Assembly (NCBI GenBank): GCA_017541145.1
Contig: JAFXZT010000129.1
Location: 1 to 64,000, forward strand
DNA: 64,000 bases
Reading direction: 5' to 3'
Origin: Bacteroidales bacterium
GTDB taxonomy: Bacteria; Bacteroidota; Bacteroidia; Bacteroidales; UBA3824
Position numbers and translations under genes: made by a program. Shown here piece after piece: positions 47,301 to 54,934 of this stretch. Position 1 is the stretch's first letter; each line of letters starts with the position of its first letter. Below the pieces are notes generated by a model. That model was given only the letters and a program-made list of their open reading frames with translations. It did not search any database and was not told the DNA's origin.

Positions 47301-49067
47301 GAAAGTCTTGGCTAACAACATCTTCTCATTTTCTTCCTCAAAAGGTTTGATGCACGAATTCAACAATTCCACCGAACCCTCATAATCGCTGTTGTAACGT
47401 TTGTAAATTCCTTTGTTGAGAATACCCTCATAAGAAATCGATTTTTTTGACGGCGACAATCCTACTGTCAAACTCATTGCTTGCTGTGCGCCTTCAAGAT
47501 TAAAATTCGCTACATGAGTCAATATCAATTGATTAGCGTAACGATAAATAGAATCGGTATCGTTGATTTTTTGTGCTATAGAAATTGCAGTATTTATATT
47601 TCCAACTGCATTGTCGTAATCCGAAAGAAATTGCTGTTCTACACCGGTGCGAAAATACGCACGATGTTTTTGTATTTCTGACTTGTTTTTATCGGCAAGT
47701 ACTCGCAATTCCTCAGCAAGATTGAGTGCATCATGATAAAAACCAAGCCAACTGAGAGCTTCTTCTTTCAACTGTATTGCATTGAATTTCTGCTCGTTGA
47801 AAGTGATGTCATCTTCAGAATCTATTTTATTGATTATCAACAGAACCTCATCAGCCAAATCAGTTACCTGACGCATCTGATACTGCTGTTTGCATTGCAA
47901 AGCACGGCTCAAAATCTCTTCAATCTGAACTTTAGCCTTTTCAGAATCCAATTTGCCGTTGGAAGTAAATTCATCAAAAAGATTTGTTTTTTGCGAATCG
48001 TTTTTTATTCCGTAATGCTTTTTAATATCTTCTATAGCCTTTGCAACATTCTCAAAATCAGGATTATTCTGCTGCAACAAAGCCTGCTGAATTTTTTCAA
48101 CAGTTTTCATCAACAAATCTTCGTCGGCATTGCTGATTATGATATGATATAGATAATTGTCACGTAATGAAGAAATTACATCAATTTCCTCCGGACAAAG
48201 CAATTCTGAAATATTTTTATCGTCAAGCTTTGAAAAATTGTCATAAAGTTTTTCGATACGAAGTTTTTCAATTTTTGACAATGTGATGTCAAGAAATGAA
48301 AAATCACTGTCATTCAGAGTCCAAACGCCGTTGTCTTTCAACAAATTTTTGCACTGAATCAAGTATTTCAAAACTTCGTTGAGACACATCGGATGTCCTT
48401 TTGTAATTTTGTACAACGAATTGGAAAAATCAGACGGGAATTTGTTATCGGAAAATCTTCTGAAAACATACATCGCAACATCGGCAAGTTTCAACGGCAG
48501 GATGTTAACTTCAATCGCAAAATCCTCACCGTCAGCCTTTTTCAGTTGTTTTAGTTCGTTGACTTTTGATACAAAATACGAGAAATCCGAACTGTCGGAA
48601 TTATCAATATCCAATCTTGTACAATACGACAAAACAATCATCGATTTACAAGAATTTTTGCTCAAACTTGCTGACACACTGCAAATTATATCAAGACTTT
48701 CGTTATCAATACAATTTGCATTATCAATTACAATCAATACCGGCAGCTCTTTACTTTTGTTGCAAATCAAATTATAAAAATCAGAATCATTTTTTACAAC
48801 AAAATCCTCTCCGGCAAGACTTTTTGCAATCTCATTAACAGCCTCAAACGATTGAGCTTTAGGAAAATAATTAAGACAACAATTAGCAACAGCAATTTCA
48901 CAGTAATTTTTTTCTCTTACTATGAACTTGTCAATCATTGCAGATTTACCGATACCGATTTCGCCGTTAATAAGCAACAATTGAGCATTACCTTCGCAGC
49001 AATTGTCGAAAGCATTAATTAAAGTATTGAGTTCGATATCGCGTCCTATAAAATTTTCCAAATTCAT
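44364..49067 (-). CDS. Very large ATPase with TPR array
   Basis: 1,567 residues from the ATG at 49067, just before NFIGRDIEL. An upstream TTG would add 17 unlikely residues. The N-terminus is a STAND/Orc-like AAA ATPase: Walker A GEIGIGKS at 35-42, Walker B LIVIDN at 111-116, and a helical lid to about 330. From roughly residue 400 to 1520 it is a near-continuous run of TPR units, many with the N-N-L/I-G-x-x-Y pattern at 40-residue spacing. No signal peptide or membrane segment was found. Family knowledge suggests a nucleotide-switched sensor or scaffold in which TPRs bind a ligand. There is no effector domain at either end. The actual ligand and pathway are unknown. Confidence 0.88.
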   Translation of the reverse strand: MNLENFIGRDIELNTLINAFDNCCEGNAQLLLINGEIGIGKSAMIDKFIVREKNYCEIAVANCCLNYFPKAQSFEAVNEIAKSLAGEDFVVKNDSDFYNLICNKSKELPVLIVIDNANCIDNESLDIICSVSASLSKNSCKSMIVLSYCTRLDIDNSDSSDFSYFVSKVNELKQLKKADGEDFAIEVNILPLKLADVAMYVFRRFSDNKFPSDFSNSLYKITKGHPMCLNEVLKYLIQCKNLLKDNGVWTLNDSDFSFLDITLSKIEKLRIEKLYDNFSKLDDKNISELLCPEEIDVISSLRDNYLYHIIISNADEDLLMKTVEKIQQALLQQNNPDFENVAKAIEDIKKHYGIKNDSQKTNLFDEFTSNGKLDSEKAKVQIEEILSRALQCKQQYQMRQVTDLADEVLLIINKIDSEDDITFNEQKFNAIQLKEEALSWLGFYHDALNLAEELRVLADKNKSEIQKHRAYFRTGVEQQFLSDYDNAVGNINTAISIAQKINDTDSIYRYANQLILTHVANFNLEGAQQAMSLTVGLSPSKKSISYEGILNKGIYKRYNSDYEGSVELLNSCIKPFEEENEKMLLAKTFNNLGLAYEEMGLYDKAEEFLKKAMEVDLEINDNINLSNRYNNIGLLKAAHNRIDEAMDYFRKSLKIDEFLNNLPKMAISYDNIGDIILKTGDLEKAKEYFDKAVEIHKKIGNERGLSLSYINLGNMYFLSDDSFEAKRYYSMALNIDIKYGEEQNILSDYQMLGNVFAQDNEYEKAEEYFNKAQAISEKLNDTQSLASLMNNLGNVYFNLRDYNRSMEYYKRALDINVKRGDKQSQSMNYNNIAGVHDNKGENFSAFINYKRAIKIDRELDDKLNLASHLDNFAISRFTYGNYDQAEGAYEESARIYKELGNEKQMIDSMRFAADCLRCKRKFAAAEKKLKEILNLCKENGDSYGLALTYVYLGTNYHDWERYKEALENFRSGANIFHDYDDKDPNYYSAINHIAFTNEAIGNNEEALLNHLQLLKVYDEAADYKKVAEKYMDIGKVYLKMNDKKTAENYFTRSIDSAEISNDLEQKALCYSNFGRYYCTINDLKNGTDMLVKAAELLDDNDNYAQECAKYYTQAADAYYNAHCYYNAIHYYNEASYIMSDHGYPDQLAYLYNNIGYTYDTMSQFNNAIDYYQQAYDCYKDVSNIDGMINNLKNVALMHERLENYSEAATYYRRVLDQLDDLDADAEKGEVCLDIAECCMKANSDYEESAKFAIRAYDFYKSDGNFEEQIHCLEVIALLYYSNNDVIKGDMYFKKLQQQEAYVNDNESKTQVYKSVSTILFHQGKFVESMETFFKAIALSMNMDKWEPLGENYYDLAQILISDETEFQTEVQFQGKTKTLAEFAIEYLESTIKIAKTENYAQLHAKALESLAHIYSIIGDVDLELAKYDEAQKVYEPNSKSRYAIILMAKAEAYIFRKKDYDTAEKLFLDALEIVDKLNSRELIATIQSCLALIYFKTGRTEEAKTLIRKIHKNYEYIIKNMPELMLYYNKMKEDPEEKFVDPSDQSEFSNIYNELMKMFDDSDDTTK

Positions 49068-49231
49068 AAACAGATGATTTTCAATTAAATAAGTTAGTTT
49101 GGATTTTGATTTTTCCAAACTTTAAAATTAATCATTTTCCTCAACAAAAACAAATTTTTCTTTATAAGTATTAAACCGCAAAAATCGAACTCCCAAGTGA
49201 TTTTTTATGATTTGAAAATTTACAAAATATT

Positions 49232-49264
49232 ATCGGGCGAAAATTGTAATTTTTTAGCGTTTTC
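49232..49264. repeat. Solo partial copy of the 52-bp palindromic repeat
   Basis: Matches the left arm and loop of the repeats at 50749-50893 (ATCGGGCGAAAA...TTTTTTAGCGTTTT) and the preceding TACAAAATATT, but lacks the right arm CGCCCGAT. It ends exactly at the stop codon of the DUF234 ATPase gene. Confidence 0.8.
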
Positions 49265-50687
49265 ACATCAAATCCATTATTGTAACTTGCTGATTTATAG
49301 CGTTTGCATATTCACCACCGGATAAGCCGAAAACAGTTATCAATATAGGCCATACCGCTGATTTTGTTTTCGTTTCGGATTGATAAACGGCTATACGGTT
49401 CTGAATTTTCAAGTATTCGTCCTTATTCAATATGTATTCCGATGACGAATACTTGATTTCGCAAACGTTCACGACCTTGTCTGCCCGGTTCAACAGAAGG
49501 TCGATTTGAACTTTGTTGTCCGGATTTTTACTACGCCACGAATAATTTTCAGAGTAAATACCTGCAATACCGACAGCAGCTTTCAACTGTTCAATATGTG
49601 CGGCAACCACACGTTCAAACGCCAAACCGAACCAAGTATTCACGATTGGCTTTCCGATATTCCGCTGAAAATAATCACGTCCGGCGGCGGCTTTTTCCTT
49701 GAACGTAAAATAGAAAATTGTGTAAAAATCAGTCAGTTGATAATAACATGACGAAGTTTTTAAACTGCCATTTCTGCCGATGGTGTAATATTTTCGTATA
49801 AAATCGCAGGTTTCTAAATCATCGAGTATTTTTGTCAGATGTCCGTTGTCTAGTTTTTCAATTCCCACGGCAATTTCTTTGCGTGTCATGCCGGATTTTT
49901 TCCCTGACAAATATTTCATTACCTGAATATACGGTAAAGGTTGACGAAAAAGTGCAGCAAACATCTGATTGAATTCATTTTGCAAAACGCCGCCGTTAAA
50001 AAACAACCTGTCAACAGCTTGCGCAAAACTTTCTCCTTTTCTGAAATATCCCAAATAATACGGCACGCCACCAAATGCCATATATATTTGTAACACCATC
50101 AAATCAGAATATCCGAAATCTTGCGAGGAAAAAAATTCTTTGGTTTCTTTCAATGTAAATTCCCGAAGATGTATCTGATGAGTAAGACGATTATAAAGTC
50201 CTGATTTGCTGTTGATTATATTATCAGTCATCCATGACGTTGCCGAGCCGCATATTATCAGCATTACATTGTCGTGCCAATTAGCCCAAGTGTTCCAAAA
50301 ATTAGAAAACGCCCTCAGAAATCCTGATTTTTGAGTTTCAAAACACGGAAGTAAATCGAAAAAGATTACTTCACGCTTTTTCGATTTACTGACAATCGGT
50401 TCTAACAGTTTTTTCAATTCGTCAAAAGCCTCTATCCAATTTTCGGGGATACCTCCATCATATCCTATTTTGCGCATCGACGAAACAAACAAAAGCATTT
50501 GCTCCTGTGGTGTTCCGTCAATCGCTCCCGAAGTCTCGAATGTAAAGTGGTTGTCAAAATATTGCCGTATCAAATAAGTCTTTCCGATTCTTCTACGACC
50601 ATAAACCACTATAAATTCAGCTTTGGACGATTTCATATAATTGTCAAAATCAACAATTTCCGATTTTCTTCCGATAATTTTACCCAT
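49263..50687 (-). CDS. DUF234-type ATPase with PD-(D/E)XK-like C-terminal domain
   Basis: 474 residues. Walker A GRRRIGKT at 30-37 and the overall pattern identify the archaeal-type ATPase_2 family. A winged-helix-like part follows (GMTRKEIA, about 265-320). The C-terminal DUF234 part shows D396, E410 and K412 in the D...E-x-K arrangement of PD-(D/E)XK nuclease folds. Such genes are often present in several copies in Bacteroidota; their roles are poorly known, and defence or toxin links are suspected but unproven. The gene is monocistronic, with a partial palindromic repeat at its 3' edge and three full copies about 60 bases upstream, which suggests a mobile or recently inserted unit. Confidence 0.85.
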   Translation of the reverse strand: MGKIIGRKSEIVDFDNYMKSSKAEFIVVYGRRRIGKTYLIRQYFDNHFTFETSGAIDGTPQEQMLLFVSSMRKIGYDGGIPENWIEAFDELKKLLEPIVSKSKKREVIFFDLLPCFETQKSGFLRAFSNFWNTWANWHDNVMLIICGSATSWMTDNIINSKSGLYNRLTHQIHLREFTLKETKEFFSSQDFGYSDLMVLQIYMAFGGVPYYLGYFRKGESFAQAVDRLFFNGGVLQNEFNQMFAALFRQPLPYIQVMKYLSGKKSGMTRKEIAVGIEKLDNGHLTKILDDLETCDFIRKYYTIGRNGSLKTSSCYYQLTDFYTIFYFTFKEKAAAGRDYFQRNIGKPIVNTWFGLAFERVVAAHIEQLKAAVGIAGIYSENYSWRSKNPDNKVQIDLLLNRADKVVNVCEIKYSSSEYILNKDEYLKIQNRIAVYQSETKTKSAVWPILITVFGLSGGEYANAINQQVTIMDLM

Positions 50688-50748
50688 AACGACAGCTTAT
50701 TTTTTTTCACAGCAAATGTACCGACATTATTTCTAAATACAAAATATT

Positions 50749-50893
50749 ATCGGGCGAAAATTGTAATTTTTTAACGTTTTTCGCCCGATTACAAAATATT
50801 ATCGGGCGAAAATTGCATTTTTTTAGCGTTTTTCGCCCGATTACGAAAAATTATCGGGCGAAAATTGTAATTTTTTAGCGTTTTTCGCCCGAT
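50749..50893. repeat. Three tandem 52-bp repeats, each a 41-bp interrupted palindrome
   Basis: Units start at 50749, 50801 and 50853, an exact 52-base period. Each has ATCGGGCGAAAA, an AT-rich loop and TTTTTCGCCCGAT, separated by an 11-base linker (TACAAAATATT or a close variant). Copies differ at a few loop bases. The array sits between the divergent DUF234 ATPase and mltG genes. Each unit could form a hairpin on either strand. Confidence 0.92.
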
Positions 50894-50983
50894 TATAATT
50901 TTTTGTGTTTTAATTCTTGGTATACAAAAGATGTGTTTCAAACGTTAAATAAATAATTATTTTTCTATCTGTCAAAAAATTGC

Positions 50984-50991
50984 TAAATTTG
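50984..50991 (+). promoter_or_regulatory. -7 box of mltG
   Basis: TAAATTTG is an exact TAnnTTTG match, 19 bases before the mltG ATG. The -33 position has TTT rather than TTG. Confidence 0.5.
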
Positions 50992-51010
50992 TAAAAATTT
51001 TTGTCATAAA

Positions 51011-52045
51011 ATGAAGAAAAAATTTAAATTTATTCTTGCTACACTGTTAGTTTTAGTTGTAGCAGGCTCTGTTTTGGGTTACTTTGCATATCAAAAAGTG
51101 TTTTCACCCAATATTTTTGTAAAAGAGGCTAAATATCTTTATATTCCAAATGATGCAACTTATCAGCAAGTGTTGGATTCGCTTTATAAAAATTTTGAAG
51201 TAAAGAACCAATCGATTTTTGAATTTGTTGCCGAAAGAAAAAATTATCCAAACAAGGTGAAAGGCGGTCGTTATAAAATCACTAACGGCATGAGTAACAA
51301 CGAATTGGTAAATAAATTACGTTCTGGAAATCAAGATGCTGTTAATGTTACATTTAATAATCTTAGAACAATAAAACAGCTTTGCGCCCGAATTTCAAAA
51401 CAGATTGATATTGACAGCAATTATCTTTATGATTTGCTTCAGAATGATGAATTTCTGTCAAAATATGGTGTTAACAAAAACAATTGTCAAGCACTTTTTA
51501 TTCCTGATACTTATCAATTCTATTGGAATACTACAGCGGAGAAATTTGTAGCAAAGATGTATGAGTATTATCAAGATTTTTGGAACGAAGAACGCCTTGC
51601 CAAAGCCAAAAGTATTAATTTTACACCGTTGGAAGTTAGCACTTTAGCATCGATAGTTCAGATGGAACAAGCTCAACACAAAGAAGAACAACCGATAATT
51701 GCGGGACTTTATATCAACCGTTTGAAAATCGGTATGCCGTTGCAAAGTTGTCCTACGTTGATTTATGCGATTGGTGATTTCAGTATAAAACGTGTTACGG
51801 GCAAGATGCTGGAATTTGATTCTCCGTACAATACATATCAAAATCCCGGATTGCCGCCATCGCCGATATGTTTTCCGGAAGTAAGCGCACTAAAAGCCGT
51901 TTTGGATTACGACCACAACAATTATATCTACATGTGCGCCAAAGCCGATTTCAGCGGATACCATCATTTTTCAATAAGTTACGAAGATCAAAAGCATTAC
52001 GCTCACGAATTTCAAAAACAGTTGGACAAAAAAGGAATCAAATAG
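51011..52045 (+). CDS. mltG: Endolytic murein transglycosylase MltG
   Basis: 344 residues with one N-terminal membrane helix (about 8-28), then the YceG fold in the periplasm. Typical segments are FIPDTYQFYW, TLASIVQMEQ at 211-220, INRLKIGMPLQSCPT and the PYNTY...GLPPSPI block. MltG cuts nascent glycan strands and limits peptidoglycan chain length. The usual motif SIVEKET reads SIVQMEQ here: Glu219 keeps the second Glu, while the first is Gln. Which Glu is catalytic should be checked against a structure. The gene stands alone with its own -7 box and terminator. Confidence 0.93.
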   Translation: MKKKFKFILATLLVLVVAGSVLGYFAYQKVFSPNIFVKEAKYLYIPNDATYQQVLDSLYKNFEVKNQSIFEFVAERKNYPNKVKGGRYKITNGMSNNELVNKLRSGNQDAVNVTFNNLRTIKQLCARISKQIDIDSNYLYDLLQNDEFLSKYGVNKNNCQALFIPDTYQFYWNTTAEKFVAKMYEYYQDFWNEERLAKAKSINFTPLEVSTLASIVQMEQAQHKEEQPIIAGLYINRLKIGMPLQSCPTLIYAIGDFSIKRVTGKMLEFDSPYNTYQNPGLPPSPICFPEVSALKAVLDYDHNNYIYMCAKADFSGYHHFSISYEDQKHYAHEFQKQLDKKGIK

Positions 52046-52047
52046 CG

Positions 52048-52090
52048 AAAAAAGTTATACAATGACTTCTAAATCATTGTATAACTTTTT
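52048..52090 (+). terminator. mltG terminator
   Basis: AAAAAGTTATACAATGA pairs with TCATTGTATAACTTTTT (perfect arms), with a 9-base loop and a T run. It could act in both directions. Confidence 0.9.
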
Positions 52091-52161
52091 CTTAAAATAA
52101 ATAGTTTGTTAATTCTAATTCTGTCGATAGGTATAAATAAAATGAAAAAATAAATATCAAG

Positions 52162-52263
52162 TCATACTACTTTATTGTTTTGTTGCTTTTTCGGATATTG
52201 ACAATTTTCTTCGTACTTAGTAATTATTTGACGGTGGGACTCCCGATCTTTTTGTCGCGCCAT
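52162..52263 (-). CDS. Possible 33-residue basic peptide
   Basis: A short frame (MARQKDRESHRQIITKYEE...) starts at 52263. The minus strand shows GGGGAGGAG about 10 bases upstream, a strong Shine-Dalgarno-like site that is unusual in this genome. The start region is GC-rich compared with the AT-rich gap around it. No homologue is recognised. It could equally be part of a structured RNA or a decayed insertion. Confidence 0.25.
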   Translation of the reverse strand: MARQKDRESHRQIITKYEENCQYPKKQQNNKVV

Positions 52264-52501
52264 GCCGTTCTCTCCTCCCCTACAAATACGATATTATCCG
52301 CCCACAGAAAATATAAGATGTTAAAAAAATTCTATCAAATGTTAATTCCTAATTAAATACATAAAAATAATAATTTATCAAGAAACTTTATTGGTATTAC
52401 TACGTATAATATTTTTACAACAACACTTTATTAAAGTGTACCGAAACGGAATACTTTGTGTGTTATAATTCATTGAATAACAACTATTAAAACAAAAACA
52501 A
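52264..52501. other. Intergenic region upstream of the YbjN-like gene
   Basis: AT-rich apart from the GC-rich patch at about 52240-52290. It should hold the promoter of the following gene, but no exact TAnnTTTG box was found. No repeat or RNA gene was seen. Confidence 0.35.
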
Positions 52502-52885
52502 ATGACAACAAGCCAATTAATGTATGACTACCTTTGTAGAAACGAAATGAATCCGGAAGATGTGGGTGGCGATATTTATTTCGAACACGAAGGTCGTAAA
52601 TTTATATTCGTAAATGACGATCGCGATGCAACTTTTTTTGAAATTGATATGTTGTATCTGCTTTCTGTTCCTACCGATTCTGCCGATACTATTTTACGTA
52701 TAATCAATAATGTAAATTGTAAACAAAAATTAGTAAAACTTGTATTGGTAAACGGTTATGTAAATGCGTCAGCCGAAATAATTTTGGATTCATCACCGGA
52801 ATTGGGTGATTTAGTACCGCGTTTGATAAAACTTTTGGTACATGCCCAAGATGCGTTCAACAGTCAATTTGCTCAAGCTGTGTAA
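52502..52885 (+). CDS. Small YbjN-like protein
   Basis: 127 residues, soluble, acidic, no signal peptide. An alternating beta-strand and helix pattern, with GRKFIFVNDDRDATFFEI, a KLVKLVLVNGYVNASAEI strand pair and a C-terminal amphipathic helix, resembles the YbjN / secretion-chaperone-like fold. No motif gives a function. The ATG is preceded by AACAAAAACAA without a Shine-Dalgarno site, as usual for Bacteroidota. It is probably monocistronic, since the ilv leader has its own promoter. Confidence 0.6.
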   Translation: MTTSQLMYDYLCRNEMNPEDVGGDIYFEHEGRKFIFVNDDRDATFFEIDMLYLLSVPTDSADTILRIINNVNCKQKLVKLVLVNGYVNASAEIILDSSPELGDLVPRLIKLLVHAQDAFNSQFAQAV

Positions 52886-52944
52886 AAATACTACTTTTTT
52901 GCAAATTGTTGCAGAAAAAATTATATTTATTAAAAACTTTTAAT

Positions 52945-52952
52945 TATCTTTG
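52945..52952 (+). promoter_or_regulatory. -7 box of the ilv leader transcript
   Basis: TATCTTTG is an exact TAnnTTTG match, 29 bases before the leader-peptide ATG. No TTG is found at the -33 position. Confidence 0.55.
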
Positions 52953-52981
52953 CCACGTAATAAAAAAAACAAAATATTTAG

Positions 52982-53089
52982 ATGAACAGTATTTTTACAA
53001 ATATCGCTAAGCTAAATGTCCTTACTGTGGTGCTCGTCGTCCTAGTGCTAAACGGCGTGAGCTACGGCAGTGAAAGTTTTTTTTGTTAA
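52982..53089 (+). CDS. ilv leader peptide
   Basis: 35 residues, MNSIFTNIAKLNVLTVVLVV... then LVLNGVSYGSESFFC and stop. Residues 11-26 include five Leu and seven Val, with Ile at 4 and 8. This is the hallmark of a branched-chain amino-acid leader peptide like enterobacterial ilvL. It lies between the -7 box and a strong terminator upstream of ilvB, so ribosome stalling on these codons would sense Leu, Val and Ile supply. Leu codons are CTA/CTC/CTT and Val codons GTC/GTG, in contrast to the TTG and GTA that prevail in neighbouring genes. Confidence 0.85.
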   Translation: MNSIFTNIAKLNVLTVVLVVLVLNGVSYGSESFFC

Positions 53090-53190
53090 CAATCAATTTT
53101 TTAGAACAACAAACAATCAAAAAAACATATTATTTGCAAAAAAAACGCCGCTGCTGATTTTACAAAAGAATCTGCAACGGCGTTTTTTTC
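53051..53190 (+). promoter_or_regulatory. ilv transcription attenuator
   Basis: The leader codons Asn-Gly-Val contain AACGGCGT (53051-53058), identical to the 3' arm of the terminator (53176-53183). The leader copy can therefore pair with the terminator 5' arm ACGCCG (53145-53150) and act as an antiterminator. Expected behaviour: stalling early in the Leu/Val run leaves this segment free and allows read-through; unhindered translation to the stop covers it and lets the terminator form. The mechanism is inferred from sequence. Confidence 0.75.
53139..53190 (+). terminator. Attenuator terminator upstream of ilvB
   Basis: AAAAAAACGCCGCTGCTGATT pairs with AATCTGCAACGGCGTTTTTTT with two internal mismatches and a short loop, ending in a run of T. 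It lies 28 bases before the ilvB start. Confidence 0.9.
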
Positions 53191-53217
53191 TAAGACCAAT
53201 TATTATTAATTTCAAAA

Positions 53218-54933
53218 ATGAAAGAATATGATATTTCGGGGGCAGAGGCAGTTACCTTAGCCCTTATCGCTGAAGGTGTTGATATTGTATTTGGTTATCC
53301 CGGCGGCAGCAATTTGCCGATTTATGATTCCTTTTTCAAACATAAGGAACAAATCAATCACGTACTTGTAAGGCATGAACAAGGCGCAATACATGCGGCT
53401 GAGGGTTATGCAGAAGTGTCCGGAAAGGTAGGAGTTTGTATGGTGACTTCGGGTCCGGGTGCTACAAATCTCATTACCGGAATTGCCGATGCGCAGTTGG
53501 ACAGTGTGCCAATAGTTTGCATTACCGGTCAGGTAGGAATCAGCAATCTCGGTTATGATGCGTTTCAGGAAACCGACGTTGTGGGAATTTCGATGCCGGT
53601 TACTAAATGGAATTATCAGATTACCAAAGCCGAAGAAATATCTGAAACATTGTCGAAAGCATTTTATATAGCCCGAAGTGGTCGTCCCGGTCCGGTTTTG
53701 ATTGATATTACAAAAAATGCTCAAACCGAAAAACTGACTCAATTTGAATATGAAAAATGCAGGAAAATAAACAGTTACCATCCTAAATTCCGCCCAATAG
53801 ACGAGGCTGTGGAAGAAGCGGCTATGCTTTTGAACAATGCTACAAAACCTTTTATGGTGGTAGGTCACGGCGTATTGTTGTCGGGATGCAAAGACGAGGT
53901 AGCTACACTTTCCAAAACATTGGATATGCCGGTGGCAAGTACATTGCTCGGACTTTCGGCTATACCTTGCGACAATCCTCTTTATGCCGGAATGGTGGGT
54001 CTTCACGGCAATTATGCTGCCAACAAGATGACAAACGAATGCGATGTGTTGCTTGCCGTCGGTATGCGTTTCGACGACAGAGTTACAAGCAATGTTCAAA
54101 AATATGCCCGTCAAGCCAAAATAATTCATATCGAAATAGATCCGTCTGAAATCAACAAGTTGGTATCGGTTTCTGTACCAATAGTTTCCGATGCCAAATC
54201 AGCATTAAACAAGTTGATACCTTTGTTGCAAACCTCATCACACGGTCAATGGCTTGATATTATGCGAAATTATCGCAAGGAAGAAGAAGAAAAAGTTTTT
54301 GCCCGCGATTTGGATTCTAACACACAAGTACTTAGAATGGGACGCGTAGTAAAAGCCATTTCGCAAAAAATGCCCAACGGTACAATTACAGTAACCGACG
54401 TAGGACAAAATCAGATGGCGGCAGCCCGCTATTTTGATTATCAAAGCGATGATTGTCTTGTAACAAGCGGCGGACTCGGTACAATGGGATTTGCATTACC
54501 GGCAGCTATCGGAGCATGGTACGCCAACAAAATGCTCAATCAACCGATAGTTTGTATTATGGGCGACGGCGGTTTCCAAATGACTATTGAAGAACTCGGC
54601 GTAATTATGCAATACAAAATTCCATTGAAAATGATTTTGCTCAACAACAATTATTTGGGAATGATTCGTCAACTTCAGGATATGTATTATGACAGCAGAT
54701 ATTATTTTGGTGAACTTCAGAATCCTAAGTTTACAAAAATTGTAGAAGCATACGACATCCCGGCAAAAAAAATCTCCAAACAAGAAGAGCTTTTACCGGC
54801 AATTCAAGAAATGTTAACTACCGCCGGTCCGTACTTTTTGGAAGTAAAGGTAGAAAAAGAAGACAATATCTTCCCGGTAGTGCCGTCGGGCGCTGGTGTT
54901 GACGAAATGATTTTGAGAAAGGAGGACGAATAA
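53218..54933 (+). CDS. ilvB: Acetolactate synthase large subunit
   Basis: 571 residues. Catalytic Glu54 lies in VRHEQGAIHAAEG. The thiamine-diphosphate motif begins at GDG 449-451 and ends at NN 476-477. The YPGGSNLPIYD start and the central FAD-binding part fit the family. It joins two pyruvates to 2-acetolactate, or pyruvate with 2-oxobutyrate, the first step to Val, Leu and Ile. ilvN follows after one base. Expression is probably controlled by the attenuator just upstream. ilvD is not in this cluster, although it is often next to ilvB in Bacteroidota. Confidence 0.97.
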   Translation: MKEYDISGAEAVTLALIAEGVDIVFGYPGGSNLPIYDSFFKHKEQINHVLVRHEQGAIHAAEGYAEVSGKVGVCMVTSGPGATNLITGIADAQLDSVPIVCITGQVGISNLGYDAFQETDVVGISMPVTKWNYQITKAEEISETLSKAFYIARSGRPGPVLIDITKNAQTEKLTQFEYEKCRKINSYHPKFRPIDEAVEEAAMLLNNATKPFMVVGHGVLLSGCKDEVATLSKTLDMPVASTLLGLSAIPCDNPLYAGMVGLHGNYAANKMTNECDVLLAVGMRFDDRVTSNVQKYARQAKIIHIEIDPSEINKLVSVSVPIVSDAKSALNKLIPLLQTSSHGQWLDIMRNYRKEEEEKVFARDLDSNTQVLRMGRVVKAISQKMPNGTITVTDVGQNQMAAARYFDYQSDDCLVTSGGLGTMGFALPAAIGAWYANKMLNQPIVCIMGDGGFQMTIEELGVIMQYKIPLKMILLNNNYLGMIRQLQDMYYDSRYYFGELQNPKFTKIVEAYDIPAKKISKQEELLPAIQEMLTTAGPYFLEVKVEKEDNIFPVVPSGAGVDEMILRKEDE

Positions 54934-54934
54934 A

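Noticed and set aside
50749..50893. CRISPR array
   Set aside because: Units are tandem with nearly identical 11-base linkers and no unique spacers; no cas genes.
53257..54129. 290-codon minus-strand frame
   Set aside because: Exact antisense shadow of ilvB.
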